64,000 nucleotides of DNA from Paenibacillus nasutitermitis (GCF_014641075.1 NZ_BMHP01000001.1:1364001-1428000); one strand, 5' to 3'; positions 32,222-41,806 are shown, numbered from the stretch's first letter. Numbers and translations are program-made. The notes: generated by a model not told the origin, from the letters alone.

Positions 32222-35200
32222 AATGGATCGGTCTGCATGTGGAAGGTTTTGGCAAGCTTGGCGATTTCCGCTGCAGCTTCGACGCTCCGGTGACGGTCAT
32301 TTATGGGCCAAATGAAGCTGGGAAAAGTACCATGCTGGCGTTTATCCGTTCGATGCTTTACGGATTTGCGACCAGGAAGAATCCCGCTGAAAGGCTGGAA
32401 CCGACAGCTGGTGGGCGTCATGGCGGAAGGCTCCAGTTCCAGGACTCATCCGGTCAGTCATACATACTGGAACGATTCGCCAAAACGATCGGCGGAAAGC
32501 TGTCTGTTCGTCCATTTGGCAATCCGTCGGCAGGATCGGATATAGAACGGATATACCCGGGAAATTCAGCGGGATCAGAGCTGCCGGAGCTTTCGCAAGG
32601 GATGTGGGAGCAGATGTTTCTTGGCGGGGTAAACGAGCGGATCTACCGTCAGCTGTTTGCCGTTACGCTCACCGAACTTCAGGCCATCGGCATGCTGGAA
32701 GGCGATGAGCTGGGCAAGCAGCTTTATCATGCGGGCTGGGGCGGCGGCTCCGCGATTGCAAGCACAGAGAAGCTGCTCAGCGGGCAATTGGACGGCTTAT
32801 TCCGCCCACGGGGCAGCAATCAGCAAATCAATCGTCTATTGAAGGAACTGGATGCGGCGGAGACGCAGCTCCGTCGTCTGGAGGATGGGATCAACTCCTA
32901 TAATGAGATGGCGGACGGACTGGCGGCTTCGGAACGGCAGCTTCAAGAGCTGGAGCAGCGCCTGCCCGCCTTGCGCAGCCAGGCGGCGCTGCTGAACAGA
33001 GCTCTGAAAAACAGGTCATTATGGATTGCCCGAACTGCTCTTGTCCGTGAGCTGGGGGAACTCGCTGCTACTAAAGTGCTGCCCTCGGATATCCGCAGAA
33101 GATGGGAGCTATGGACCGTGGAATATGACCGTTCATCGGCTGGTCTGCGCAGTGTCCGCCAGCAGGCAGATGAAATCGGCCGTGAGCTGGACGGTCTGAC
33201 TTACGATGAACATTTAATTGAGGCTGTCGATGAGATCGAAACTCTTCTGCTTTCGGTGGAAAGAATGAGTGCTTTAGGCGTGGAACGCAGGGAAGCGGAA
33301 GCGGAGCTGCGCGAGCATAGCGAGGCGCTTGCCCGGCTGTTGACCCGGATCTCACCGGATTGGACCGAGCAGCATCTGGGCCGTTTCCGGATTGCCGTAG
33401 CCGACCGGGAGAGAGTGAGGGAGGCGAGAGCCGCGATGTCCGAAGCGGCGAAAGCCAGCAACCATTCGGAGGCCGAGCTGCGCTCCACGCGTGAGCAGAT
33501 TCGCGAGGTGCAGGCGCAGCTGGCCGAGATCGATGATGCGGCGGGTGCTGGAAGCTCCCGGCTGAGCGAAGCGATGTCCGGGACGGGCAGCGGCGGACTG
33601 CTTGATGCGGAGACAGGTGCAGTGGGCGTAGACAGCCGGAACAGGGAAGCGGCTGCTGAGCCTTTCGCGGGAACCGGCGGGCTGTATCTGCTGCCGGCTA
33701 CGCCTGAAGCGCTTCGTCATGCTGCGCGGACGTTCGAAGACGCGTGGCGGGAGCTGGAGCTCTCGCAGCTGCGCGCCGGGCAAGCGCAGCAAGGCGATAG
33801 TGGCGCAGGCGCTGCCGGTCGCAGCGGCAGCGCGGCGCTGTGGTCCGCGGCGCTGGCGCTGGCTGCAGCAGCGGCGCTGCTCTTCGCGGCCGGCTGGCCC
33901 ACGGCCGCTGCAGCAGCAGGCGCTGCCGCGCTGGCCGTCGCGGCATTCGCGCTGCTGCGCCAGCGCGAAGCGCGGCAGGCCGCGGCTGCCCGCGCAGGCC
34001 GCGGCCTGCCGCGGCCTGCGGCGGGGCACGCGCCTTCGGCGGCTGCGGCCCAGCTCGCCGCGGCGGAGCAGGCCCTTGCGGCGGCGCTGCGCGGGCTCGT
34101 CAGCGAGCCGGAGGCGGTGCTGTCCGCGCTGCTTGCTGGCGGCGAAGCCCCTTCCGCACGGGGCGGCGCAGCGCACACTCCCGCGCCTGCAGCAGGCGCG
34201 GACAAGCCCCATGCCGCATCGCGCGCATACCGCCAGGAAGCAGCCGCTGGCATAGCGGACAGCGGCAGCGGAGAAGCGGATCGGCTGCAGCACACGCACG
34301 CGCACGCAGCCTCCCTTACGCTGCTGGAGCAGCTTCGAACGGCGATTGACGCCCGCCTTGACCGGTTGCGCGCAAGCCAGCACAGCGCGCAGCGCAGAGG
34401 AGAATTGCAGCGACGCCTATCGCGGCTTGCCGCTCTGGAAGCAGAGCAGCGGCAGCAAAGCGTCAATGCAGCGGGACATGCCCGTACCCTGGAAGGCGAG
34501 TGGCAGGAATGGCTCGCCTCGCAGACACTTCCGATTACACTGTCCCCAGAGGCTGCTATGGAAATATTTGATTTGGCAGAGCAGGCCGCGCTCCGGCAGC
34601 AAGCTCGCAGCCGAATTATACAGAAAACCATAGGGATGGAGGCGCAGCTGTCGGAATTTGAGGCAGCCGTAAAGTCGCTCGGGACCAGATTCCCAGCCGT
34701 CAGCAGAGGCTTTGGCGCAGCAGATTCCGGGCTTTCTCTGAGACTGCTGCACAGCGAAGCCGCCCGGCATAAGGCGGCGAGTGCCCGCGAACTGGAGGTA
34801 AAGGCGGAGCTTGCGAGGCTCCGCCAGCAGGAACATGAATTGCAAGAGACATTGAACCGCCTCAGTGATGAACGGCGTGACTGGTTTTCCGCCGTATCGG
34901 TGGACAATGAGCCTGATTTTGTAGAGGCGGTAAGCCGTTCCGAGCGCCGCCGCGAAATTGAGCCGGAACTATACAGGCTGGAAGCGGAATTGGATGCGGG
35001 ATTATCCCCGGATGAGAAGAAACAGCTTGAACTGTGGTACAAGTCCGTGGACGGAGCCCGGCTGGAGGAAATGGCCCAGGAAACGCAAACCGCAGCAGCG
35101 GAAGGGGAAAAACGGCGTAACGAGCTGATGGAAACCATTGGTCGCCAGCGGCAGACGATGGAGCAGCTTGAGCGGGGGAGCGACAGGGCCAAACTGGTTG

Positions 35201-35712
35201 CCCAGCGGGAAGAAACGGCTGCAATTCTTGTTCAGCTGGTGGACCGTTATGCAGTGGCGGCGGCGGGACTGACACTGGTCCGCCGCACGAAGAGACTGAT
35301 GGAGGAGCAGCGGCAGCCCGCTGTCCTCAAGGAAGCTTCGCGTTATATGGCAAGAATGTCGAAGGGGAGGTATAAGCGGATTCTGGTTCCCGAAGGGGAG
35401 CAGACCATCCGCCTTGAGACGCCGGACGGCCAGATTGTGGACAGTATCTATCTGAGTCGTGGAACGGCAGAGCAGCTATATTTGAGCATGCGGTTCGCGC
35501 TTGCTGACGAAGCGGCAGCAGCGGTGGAGATGCCGATGATTCTGGACGATCTTTTTGTTAATTTTGATGGATCCCGGCTGGAAGCGGCTATTGATCTTGT
35601 CGGGGAGCTTGCAGGACGCAGACAAATTATTCTGCTAACCTGCCATGATCACATCCGTGACAGGATCATGGAAAGGCTGGAGCACGCCAGACTGGTTCAA
35701 TTGAGTTCCTAG
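32218..35712 (+). CDS. SbcC/Rad50-like AAA ATPase (YhaN)
   Basis: The 1164-residue protein has the Walker A motif VIYGPNEAGKSTMLAFIRSM near residue 30, a long coiled-coil region, and a C-terminal ABC-type head with YLSRGTAEQLYLSMRFALAD (signature) and MPMILDDLFVNFDGSRLEAA (Walker B, D-loop). It is the ATPase partner of the preceding nuclease. In the middle (about 540-585) lies an Ala-rich hydrophobic hairpin (ALWSAALALAAAAALLFAAG) that may cross or touch the membrane, as in YhaN of B. subtilis. The stretch 33.5-34.3 kb is strongly GC- and Ala-rich compared with flanking DNA. The start is TTG with GGAGG 9 bases upstream. Confidence 0.9.
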   Translation: MKWIGLHVEGFGKLGDFRCSFDAPVTVIYGPNEAGKSTMLAFIRSMLYGFATRKNPAERLEPTAGGRHGGRLQFQDSSGQSYILERFAKTIGGKLSVRPFGNPSAGSDIERIYPGNSAGSELPELSQGMWEQMFLGGVNERIYRQLFAVTLTELQAIGMLEGDELGKQLYHAGWGGGSAIASTEKLLSGQLDGLFRPRGSNQQINRLLKELDAAETQLRRLEDGINSYNEMADGLAASERQLQELEQRLPALRSQAALLNRALKNRSLWIARTALVRELGELAATKVLPSDIRRRWELWTVEYDRSSAGLRSVRQQADEIGRELDGLTYDEHLIEAVDEIETLLLSVERMSALGVERREAEAELREHSEALARLLTRISPDWTEQHLGRFRIAVADRERVREARAAMSEAAKASNHSEAELRSTREQIREVQAQLAEIDDAAGAGSSRLSEAMSGTGSGGLLDAETGAVGVDSRNREAAAEPFAGTGGLYLLPATPEALRHAARTFEDAWRELELSQLRAGQAQQGDSGAGAAGRSGSAALWSAALALAAAAALLFAAGWPTAAAAAGAAALAVAAFALLRQREARQAAAARAGRGLPRPAAGHAPSAAAAQLAAAEQALAAALRGLVSEPEAVLSALLAGGEAPSARGGAAHTPAPAAGADKPHAASRAYRQEAAAGIADSGSGEADRLQHTHAHAASLTLLEQLRTAIDARLDRLRASQHSAQRRGELQRRLSRLAALEAEQRQQSVNAAGHARTLEGEWQEWLASQTLPITLSPEAAMEIFDLAEQAALRQQARSRIIQKTIGMEAQLSEFEAAVKSLGTRFPAVSRGFGAADSGLSLRLLHSEAARHKAASARELEVKAELARLRQQEHELQETLNRLSDERRDWFSAVSVDNEPDFVEAVSRSERRREIEPELYRLEAELDAGLSPDEKKQLELWYKSVDGARLEEMAQETQTAAAEGEKRRNELMETIGRQRQTMEQLERGSDRAKLVAQREETAAILVQLVDRYAVAAAGLTLVRRTKRLMEEQRQPAVLKEASRYMARMSKGRYKRILVPEGEQTIRLETPDGQIVDSIYLSRGTAEQLYLSMRFALADEAAAAVEMPMILDDLFVNFDGSRLEAAIDLVGELAGRRQIILLTCHDHIRDRIMERLEHARLVQLSS

Positions 35713-35737
35713 TACGCGGCAATCCTGGACAGGATGA

Positions 35738-36778
35738 TTATTTGCCAAGGGGGGCGGGCTGTCTCATCAGCAGATAAAGCCATCCGAGGCTGATGAGGCC
35801 GAATAGCGGATAGAGTGTGGACAAAAGCGGGCCAAACCCGATTTGACTGGCTGCATAGCAGATCGCCAAAACAATGAGGGTAATCCGGGTGTGAGACATA
35901 TTCAACCGTTCCCGTAACTGCAGCGTCAGTCCGTAGATATCGGCAACAAGCGTCGTGAAGATTTCAGCAAAAATCAGAATGATGTAGATCCATTGCAAGC
36001 CATGGCCCAGTTCGCGGGCTATGCCGCCCATTGGGATGGCAAACTGCTGGATACCCGGCATGTACAGCGACAAGGCCATGTGCCCAGCTATCAGCATGAA
36101 GCCGATACCGATGCCGCCGGCCCAGGCGCCGCCGATAATAATTTTACGGTCTCGCACCTGGGCGCCAAGGGGAACAAGCACGGCCTGGGACATGGACAAA
36201 TTGAATGCGGCATAAAGCAAAGGCGAGGCCCAGACGGCAATAGGGGAATAGTCGCTTGACAGGATCAGCCATCTGCTGGCCCCAGGTGTATTCAGGGTGT
36301 CCACAACGATGATCAGTGTAAAAATCAGCATAAGGGGAACGACGATGGAATTGATCGTGAGAATGGCGCTCATCCCTTTACGAACAAGAAAAAAACAGCC
36401 GACTAACGTAATCAGCAGTCCTGTTTGGTAAGAGATATTCCAGTTCTCCGTAAATATCGTACCGGCTCCGGCAAGCATGACGGCATTGACGCCAAGCAGG
36501 ACAACCAGCATGAAATGGCTGACCCAGCGTCCGAAACGTTTGCCAAACAGCTGTTTGTTGACATCCTCATAGGACTTGGCCTTAATGTCGCTTGCAATGA
36601 GCATCATTTTAGCCCCGAGCCAAATAAAAATGATCGTTGATAGTAAAATAGTAACGGCGCCCAAATAGCCGAAACGCGTGAAAAACTGTAAAATTTCCTG
36701 TCCGGTGGCAAATCCCGCACCGACAATGGTACCCATATAGGTAAACGCTATTTGCATGACTTTTCCGAATCTTTTCAT
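35738..36778 (-). CDS. YkvI family membrane transporter-like protein
   Basis: The 346-residue product has about ten membrane helices and begins MQIAFTYMGTIVGAGFATGQ then EILQFFTRFGYLG, the signature opening of the YkvI family (amino acid-polyamine-organocation type fold). Further in are VMLAGAGTIFTENW, LLYAAFNLSMSQAVLVPLGA and FAEIFTTLVADIYGLT. The substrate is not known; relatives are annotated as branched-chain amino acid or GABA transport-like. ATG 36778 was chosen because the preceding 23 codons do not look like protein. Convergent with the YhaN gene, 25 bases apart. Confidence 0.85.
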   Translation of the reverse strand: MKRFGKVMQIAFTYMGTIVGAGFATGQEILQFFTRFGYLGAVTILLSTIIFIWLGAKMMLIASDIKAKSYEDVNKQLFGKRFGRWVSHFMLVVLLGVNAVMLAGAGTIFTENWNISYQTGLLITLVGCFFLVRKGMSAILTINSIVVPLMLIFTLIIVVDTLNTPGASRWLILSSDYSPIAVWASPLLYAAFNLSMSQAVLVPLGAQVRDRKIIIGGAWAGGIGIGFMLIAGHMALSLYMPGIQQFAIPMGGIARELGHGLQWIYIILIFAEIFTTLVADIYGLTLQLRERLNMSHTRITLIVLAICYAASQIGFGPLLSTLYPLFGLISLGWLYLLMRQPAPLGK

Positions 36779-36881
36779 ACCGTTTCCGACCTGCCTCTCG
36801 TTCGCACTTACCAACAGGATATGTGCGAACGGGGACAAGCATGACACTTAGCGTATGAAATTGAGATTGGATTATGTCTGC

Positions 36882-37580
36882 CTAACTATCTGCGAACAGT
36901 TTTATGGAAATGATTTTGTTGTTCTCAGGGTCCAAATCCAGCTTCAAAAGGGCATCTTTCGCTTTGTATGCCAGCACACTGGCAGTATGGGTGTCCGGTT
37001 TGCCCAGAAGATTCAGAGCCGACTTTTCGGGATCTCCTACACGCAGGCCGTTCAGCCCGGTGGAGGCTTTGCTGTCAAAGACTTCGATGAATTTAACTTT
37101 CTTGTTCTGGCCGAATCCGATGGAATACCCGCTGTATTCATGAACAGTCAACTGATCGCCGCCATCTTCGAAGGTATAGCTCTCGGCAGGTTTGCCCAGC
37201 GATTTGTCCAAATCGGATTGGAGATCCAATACGGCGATCTGTCGAAGCATTGGCGCTTGGGGATCCCATTTCTTCTCGGCATTGCTTTCGGAAGCTGTGT
37301 TCTTTAAAGTTGTGGATTCGGTTTTGGCATCCGCTTCGGACTTTTCATTATCCCCCGAAACGTGAATAACGGGGCTTTCCCCGTTTGTTTTGCTTTTATT
37401 TATCGTTTGCTGCGGACTGTCCGTAGGTGTGGAATTGCCGTCAGCTTGTCCGTTCGGCTGGGAATTGCCGTCGCTGATGGAAGAAGGTCCGCCTGTTTGA
37501 ATCTGGCACCCGGCAATCATTAGGGACAGCAGAGCGGCCGACACCAAACGGACTGCGATGCGGGATTTCAGACTATTCAC
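36882..37580 (-). CDS. Lipoprotein of unknown function
   Basis: The 232-residue product has a signal peptide with lipobox MIAGC, a Ser/Thr/Asn-rich linker of about 90 residues, and a compact C-terminal domain (MLRQIAVLDLQSDLDKSLGK, YSGYSIGFGQNKKVKFIEVF, GLRVGDPEKSALNLLGKPDT). The repeat of a VGD/LGKP pattern is like stalk or BLIP-type domains in other Bacillota lipoproteins. Start is GTG 37580, with AGGAGG about 12 bases upstream. No neighbour clarifies its role. Confidence 0.75.
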   Translation of the reverse strand: MNSLKSRIAVRLVSAALLSLMIAGCQIQTGGPSSISDGNSQPNGQADGNSTPTDSPQQTINKSKTNGESPVIHVSGDNEKSEADAKTESTTLKNTASESNAEKKWDPQAPMLRQIAVLDLQSDLDKSLGKPAESYTFEDGGDQLTVHEYSGYSIGFGQNKKVKFIEVFDSKASTGLNGLRVGDPEKSALNLLGKPDTHTASVLAYKAKDALLKLDLDPENNKIISIKLFADS

Positions 37581-37772
37581 TTGCCAACACACCTCCTGCG
37601 TTTTCATTGCGCCAGTGGCCCTGGCGTATCCGATAATAATTAGACGTCTGACAAGGGCTGAAAGTTGCATGCCGGAGGTGGAAATTGCTTCAATGAGATG
37701 GACTTGTCTTGCGGAGTTGGCCTTGCATATGGTACTTTTAACGTAAAAAAGGTGTTCGGTGGAGGGAAAGCG

Positions 37773-38342
37773 ATGGAACGATTAAAAGAACGGATATTAC
37801 ACGAGGCTACCGTCATTAATAATGATGTGCTTAAGCTCGATGCGCTGCTCAACCATCAGGTAGACCCCATTCTTACAATGGAGATGGGCAAGGAATTTGC
37901 CAGTCGTTATGCAGGCGAAGCGATTACGAAAGTCATAACGGTTGAATCGTCAGGTATACCGGTTGGTTTTACGACGGCTTTGGCCCTTGGTGTACCACTT
38001 TTATTCGCACGGCGGAAGAAGACGCTGATCGCGGATCCAGACGCATTCACGGAGCGCGTACCTTCATTTACAAAAGGTATCGTGACGGATATTATGGTAT
38101 CCCGCCAGTTTCTGAACGACAGCGATACGGTGCTTTTCATAGATGATATTATCGCCAATGGGGATGCTGCTCGCGGACTTATTAAAATTATTGAACGCTC
38201 CGGCGCAAAGCTGGCTGGTCTTGGCATCGTAGTTGAGAAATCCTTCCAGGCAGGCGCTCGCACCATACGGGAGCAAGGAATTCGGGTGGAATCGCTTGTC
38301 CAGATTGCTTCTCTTGAAGGCGGAAAAATTCAGTTTCTGTAG
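37773..38342 (+). CDS. xpt: Xanthine phosphoribosyltransferase
   Basis: The 189-residue protein matches the length of Xpt in Bacillus (194). It has ERLKERILHEATVINNDVLK at the N-terminus, DPILTMEMGKEFASRY, ITVESSGIPVGFTTALALGV, FARRKKTLI, and the PRPP-binding loop VLFIDDIIANGDAARGLIKI (the DD-x5-G pattern). It converts xanthine and PRPP to XMP for purine salvage. GGAGG lies 7 bases before ATG 37773. No guanine riboswitch was recognised in the 190 bases upstream, although xpt is often so controlled; there is no pbuX downstream either. Confidence 0.93.
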   Translation: MERLKERILHEATVINNDVLKLDALLNHQVDPILTMEMGKEFASRYAGEAITKVITVESSGIPVGFTTALALGVPLLFARRKKTLIADPDAFTERVPSFTKGIVTDIMVSRQFLNDSDTVLFIDDIIANGDAARGLIKIIERSGAKLAGLGIVVEKSFQAGARTIREQGIRVESLVQIASLEGGKIQFL

Positions 38343-38433
38343 GCTTGGCAGCAAATAAACCAGCATCAACACCTTTTCGATTCAGACTTTTTGCCTTATA
38401 ATGTTCTTATTGACCGAGGGGAGGCACAAAAGC

Positions 38434-38754
38434 ATGGGGAATCTTTCTGCAGATTTTTTAGAAACCAAGTTGTCCGACGCCAAAAACCACTTTGAGCGAG
38501 CGCTCGATTGCAAGCATACCGAATTTGATGACTTGTATCCTTATATGATCGAGCATCCACAATTTTTTTGGTACAAACGCTATGTTGCCTGGTCTGAATT
38601 ATTGACAATCGTCAAGTTGTCCGAAGAGCTGGAGATGGATTGGAAGACGCAATTTACAGTCAAGCAAGCGGATTATATTTCAAGTCGTGTCATGTCTTCG
38701 CGTGTATTGGACGAATGGTATGAAACCATAGACTCCAACGAAACGGTAAGCTGA
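38434..38754 (+). CDS. Conserved hypothetical protein, 106 residues
   Basis: The protein is acidic, mostly helical and soluble (SADFLETKLSDAKNHFERAL, EHPQFFWYKRYVAWSELLTI, then FTVKQADYISSRVMSSRVLD). No known motif was recognised. GGGAGG lies 10 bases before ATG 38434. It ends just before a terminator, so it may be a single-gene unit or share transcription with xpt, 91 bases upstream. Confidence 0.72.
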   Translation: MGNLSADFLETKLSDAKNHFERALDCKHTEFDDLYPYMIEHPQFFWYKRYVAWSELLTIVKLSEELEMDWKTQFTVKQADYISSRVMSSRVLDEWYETIDSNETVS

Positions 38755-38776
38755 TAATACAATATTTTTGCGCAAA

Positions 38777-38814
38777 GAGACCTCAATGGGCAATCTTGGT
38801 CATTGGGGTCTTTT
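38777..38814 (+). terminator. Rho-independent terminator
   Basis: GACCTCAATG at 38779-38788 pairs with CATTGGGGTC at 38801-38810 with one wobble pair, followed by TTTT. It lies 22 bases after the stop of the 106-residue hypothetical gene. Confidence 0.8.
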
Positions 38815-38852
38815 ACATATAAGCGATAGCCGGAAGGGAGGCGAAGCGGCCC

Positions 38853-39068
38853 ATGATATCAGAGGAACAATTGGATGCCTACCGCTTGGAAGGCACACAG
38901 GTCCGCGTTGTCCGTGATGCGATTGAAGACAATGATGTAACCGGCATTGTCGTCGCCTGGGATGATGAGGTCGTAGCGATCCGGCGGCCGAACCGGCGGA
39001 TCGTTAAAGTAAAGCGGGATTATATCATCGAGCCGGCATCCGCTCCCCGCTCCAGCCAATGGGAATAA
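38853..39068 (+). CDS. Small protein, 71 residues, beta-rich
   Basis: The product reads VRVVRDAIEDNDVTGIVVAW, then DDEVVAIRRPNRRIVKVKRD, a pattern of short beta strands like Sm/SH3 barrels, ending in a Ser/Pro-rich tail. GGGAGG lies 11 bases before the ATG. It is followed by its own terminator at 39082. No family was recognised; a nucleic-acid-binding role is possible from the basic strands but is only a guess. Confidence 0.7.
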   Translation: MISEEQLDAYRLEGTQVRVVRDAIEDNDVTGIVVAWDDEVVAIRRPNRRIVKVKRDYIIEPASAPRSSQWE

Positions 39069-39081
39069 CGAAGAATTTGAG

Positions 39082-39112
39082 GAGATCCGCAGCGGATGCA
39101 GATCTCTTTTTT
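39082..39112 (+). terminator. Rho-independent terminator
   Basis: GAGATC at 39082-39087 pairs with GATCTC at 39101-39106, with an inner ATCC/GGAT pairing possible, followed by six T residues. It is 14 bases after the stop of the 71-residue gene. Confidence 0.8.
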
Positions 39113-39234
39113 CTTGGGCTGCTTACAGGCAATATTTTCAGCTTCTGATCATCTTTCCCTGTAAACCCATAAATACTCGTCGAATCCATGTGGAAGACAA
39201 CGCCTCTTTCATTTAATAGCGATCAGGAGTGAAC

Positions 39235-39681
39235 ATGTACGTGAAAAAGAAAAATAAATTAATCATTATGATCCTCACATTGCTTGTCCTGTTTATCATT
39301 TCCCGACTGGATCCTGATTTCCTCAAGGAAGAACCTGCTGCGCCGGTTTCAAAGCAGGCGGACCACACCATACATTTTCCGGCTGAGCGTTTCCCGGAGA
39401 CGGCAAAGCATATCGAGGAAGCCATTGCCGCCGGGAAATCGGCTGTCTGCACGATTGACCGCGAGGGAGCGGAAGACAATCGGAAAGCATCGCTGAGAGG
39501 AATCGCGACCAAGAAGGGTTATGACCGTGATGAATGGCCGATGGCTATGTGTGCAGAAGGAGGGGAGAATGCCGATATTGCGTACATCAGCCCCTCTGAC
39601 AACCGTGGAGCAGGCGCATGGGTCAGCAACCAGTTGGAGGATTATCTGGACGGGACACGGGTCATGTTTATTATGGAATAA
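39235..39681 (+). CDS. NucA/NucB-type extracellular deoxyribonuclease
   Basis: The 148-residue protein has an N-terminal signal anchor ([18 protein letters not shown]) and a DNase/tRNase NucA domain with [40 protein letters not shown] and the active-site segment [20 protein letters not shown]. These are the DREGAxxxR and NRGAG motifs of B. subtilis NucB (sporulation DNase) and NucA (competence nuclease). It should act outside the membrane. ATG 39235 has AGGAG five bases upstream; GTG 39229 overlaps it. Confidence 0.9.
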   Translation: MYVKKKNKLIIMILTLLVLFIISRLDPDFLKEEPAAPVSKQADHTIHFPAERFPETAKHIEEAIAAGKSAVCTIDREGAEDNRKASLRGIATKKGYDRDEWPMAMCAEGGENADIAYISPSDNRGAGAWVSNQLEDYLDGTRVMFIME

Positions 39682-39799
39682 AAGGGATACCCTGCTTGCA
39701 TGCATCCATTTCCTGATTTTGTTCATCTTCTTTTGAAACCTTCTGGTATATCAAAGCGTAGAAATGAGCAAACCTTGAAAGGAATGGAGGAGATTTATA

Positions 39800-40114
39800 A
39801 TGAAATGTCCCGTATGCGAAGACGTGAGAATGCGCGAGGTGGAGAAGAGCGGCGTGACCATCGATGTCTGTCCGGAGTGCAAAGGGGTATGGCTGGACCG
39901 GGGTGAGTTGGACAAGCTGACAAGCGGCTTCCGTGAAACCCGCAGCGAATATGACCGCCTGGAGCGTTCTTCTTATGACAGCCCGGACAATCGTGGATAC
40001 AGAAACGATGACCGTTCAAACAATTCACATGGTGGCAAAGGATACGACCAGAATGGAAAGCCTTACAAGAAAAAGAAAAATATGATGGATGTTTTCGGCG
40101 ATCTATTCGACTGA
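39800..40114 (+). CDS. TFIIB-type zinc-ribbon protein
   Basis: The 104-residue protein starts MKCPVCEDVRMREVEKSGVT and continues DVCPECKGVWLDRGELDKL, the CxxC-x(n)-CxxC-GxWxDRGEL pattern of the zf-TFIIB family. The C-terminal half is low-complexity, rich in Arg/Asp/Asn/Gly, and ends MMDVFGDLFD. Function unknown; the zinc ribbon is probably structural or for nucleic acid or protein contact. GGAGG lies 10 bases upstream. A strong terminator follows. Confidence 0.9.
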   Translation: MKCPVCEDVRMREVEKSGVTIDVCPECKGVWLDRGELDKLTSGFRETRSEYDRLERSSYDSPDNRGYRNDDRSNNSHGGKGYDQNGKPYKKKKNMMDVFGDLFD

Positions 40115-40143
40115 TCCCTCTCTCAGGTTGTCCCGGTGAACGG

Positions 40144-40203
40144 TGACCCGCAAGAAGGACACTTTGAAAAAAAAGTGACCAACTTGCGGGTCATTTGTGT
40201 TTT
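40144..40203 (+). terminator. Rho-independent terminator
   Basis: TGACCCGCAAG at 40144-40154 pairs exactly with CTTGCGGGTCA at 40183-40193; a second CACTTT/AAAGTG pairing lies inside the loop. A T-rich tract (TTTGTGTTTT) follows. It closes the zinc-ribbon transcript. Confidence 0.85.
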
Positions 40204-40295
40204 AATCGAAGTAACGATAAGAGTGTGGAGTAAGAAATTAGGAAATTTGTAATCGTACCTTGTTCACAAAAGAGGGTAGAAGGAGGACTTGATTG

Positions 40296-41633
40296 ATGAA
40301 GACTAAACCGAATGTGGTATATGTATTCAGTGACCAGCACCGGGCGGAAGCGACCGGGTACAGTGGCAATCCCGATGTCCTAACACCGCACCTGGACAAG
40401 CTTTCCCAAGAGTCTGTCGTTATGAAGTTAGCTACTTCCAGTGTCCCTTGCTGCTGTCCCTATCGGGGGACGCTGCTGACTGGCCGTTACCCTCTGACTC
40501 ATGGTGTGTTTACGAATGATGTTCATTTGAATCACCAAGCGGATTCTATAGCAGATGCATTTAAGAAGGAAGGCTATCAGACGGGATATATCGGAAAATG
40601 GCATGTGAACGGAGGGGGACGAAGCGGCTTTATAGCGCGGGATGACCGTCAAGGTTTTGATTATTGGAAGGTGCTGGAATGCACGCATGACTACAACCAT
40701 TCTTATTATTATAGCGATGAGCCCATTCAATTGAAATGGGACGGCTACGACGCAGAGGCGCAGACCCGGGATGCCCAGCAGTATATACGGGATCAAAAGG
40801 AGCCATTTTTTCTTGTGCTGTCATGGGGACCGCCGCATAACCCCTATCATACGGCGCCAGAAAGATTTAAGGCCATGTACGAGCCAGCAAAGCTGACAAT
40901 CCGGCCGAATGTGCCTCCAGATGCCGGAGACGCGGCGCGTCAGGATCTGGCCGGTTATTATGCGCATATCTCGGCTCTTGACGAATATGTCGGCGATTTG
41001 CTTGAGACGCTGCGCGAAACGGGGTTGGAGGAGAATACGATCTTCGTGTATGCATCCGACCACGGGGATATGAATGGATCGCAAGGAACGATGCGCAAGC
41101 AGTGTCCTTGGGAGGAATCCATCCGGGTTCCATTTATTCTGAAGTATCCGGCTGTTCTGGGGCGGCAGCCCAAGGTTATAGAAGATCCGTTCAACAGCCC
41201 TGATATTATGCCGACTTTATTGGGTTTATGTGATATCCCGATACCCCAGACGGTTGAAGGAACGGATTATTCCCCCTTATTGCGTGGAGAACAAACCAGT
41301 ATCGCAGAAGGGGCACTTATTGCCTGTATCCATCCTTCGGGCGAATACCACAGGGGTGCGGGCGGCCGGGAATATCGCGGAATCCGGACAAAACAGTACA
41401 CATATGTCCGTGATTTGAACGGACCCTGGCTGCTTTACGACAATGAAATCGATCCTTATCAGCTTCACAATTTATGCGGCGCAGCTGAAGCTGCAGAATT
41501 ACAGAAGAGACTGGACGAGCAATTATGTACCATGCTTGAGCAGCGCAGAGACGAATTTTTGCCTGGAGAGATCTACATGGAACGCTGGGGTTACCCGATG
41601 GATGAAACAGGAACGGTTCCATACAGCCCCTGA
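40296..41633 (+). CDS. Type I sulfatase (arylsulfatase family)
   Basis: The 445-residue protein opens PNVVYVFSDQHRAEATGYSG and carries the formylglycine motif in SSVPCCCPYRGTLLTGRYPL, where C-x-P-x-R is present. Other conserved parts are YIGKWHVNGGG (K and H ligands), FFLVLSWGPPHNPYH and FVYASDHGDMNGSQG (the DH metal ligands), then SIRVPFILKYPA. It should hydrolyse sulfate esters after cysteine oxidation. No signal peptide is seen, so it is probably cytosolic, and no maturase gene is nearby. AAGGAGG lies 9 bases before ATG 40296. It has no linked transporter here, leaving the substrate open. Confidence 0.9.
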   Translation: MKTKPNVVYVFSDQHRAEATGYSGNPDVLTPHLDKLSQESVVMKLATSSVPCCCPYRGTLLTGRYPLTHGVFTNDVHLNHQADSIADAFKKEGYQTGYIGKWHVNGGGRSGFIARDDRQGFDYWKVLECTHDYNHSYYYSDEPIQLKWDGYDAEAQTRDAQQYIRDQKEPFFLVLSWGPPHNPYHTAPERFKAMYEPAKLTIRPNVPPDAGDAARQDLAGYYAHISALDEYVGDLLETLRETGLEENTIFVYASDHGDMNGSQGTMRKQCPWEESIRVPFILKYPAVLGRQPKVIEDPFNSPDIMPTLLGLCDIPIPQTVEGTDYSPLLRGEQTSIAEGALIACIHPSGEYHRGAGGREYRGIRTKQYTYVRDLNGPWLLYDNEIDPYQLHNLCGAAEAAELQKRLDEQLCTMLEQRRDEFLPGEIYMERWGYPMDETGTVPYSP

Positions 41634-41731
41634 TTAAATCAAGGATTGCTGAAATATATCTATCAACATGATGGATATATTTCGGCAATAATTATTGAGT
41701 ATTTTGAATTGTGGAACTTTATGGTGGATGA

Positions 41732-41760
41732 TTGACTTCGGGTTGCCCGGGTGATAAGAT
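41732..41760 (+). promoter_or_regulatory. Promoter of the tRNA-Leu gene
   Basis: TTGACT (41732-41737) and TAAGAT (41755-41760) are spaced by 17 bases, about 47 bases before the mature tRNA. This fits a vegetative sigma-A promoter. Confidence 0.7.
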
Positions 41761-41806
41761 GAATCTCGTGGTTAAGAGATACAGACCACAAGAATTACCA
41801 ATATTT

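Noticed and set aside
33352..35192. Two long minus-strand open frames (about 340 and 490 codons) opposite the YhaN gene
   Set aside because: They lie in the GC-rich patch, where stop codons are rare by chance, consist of Arg/Ser/Ala/Cys runs, and have no ribosome-binding site. The plus-strand frame has clear Walker and signature motifs.
37581..37772. Guanine riboswitch ahead of xpt
   Set aside because: I looked for the purine aptamer core (a TCTAC-type segment with flanking pairing) and a following terminator and found neither.
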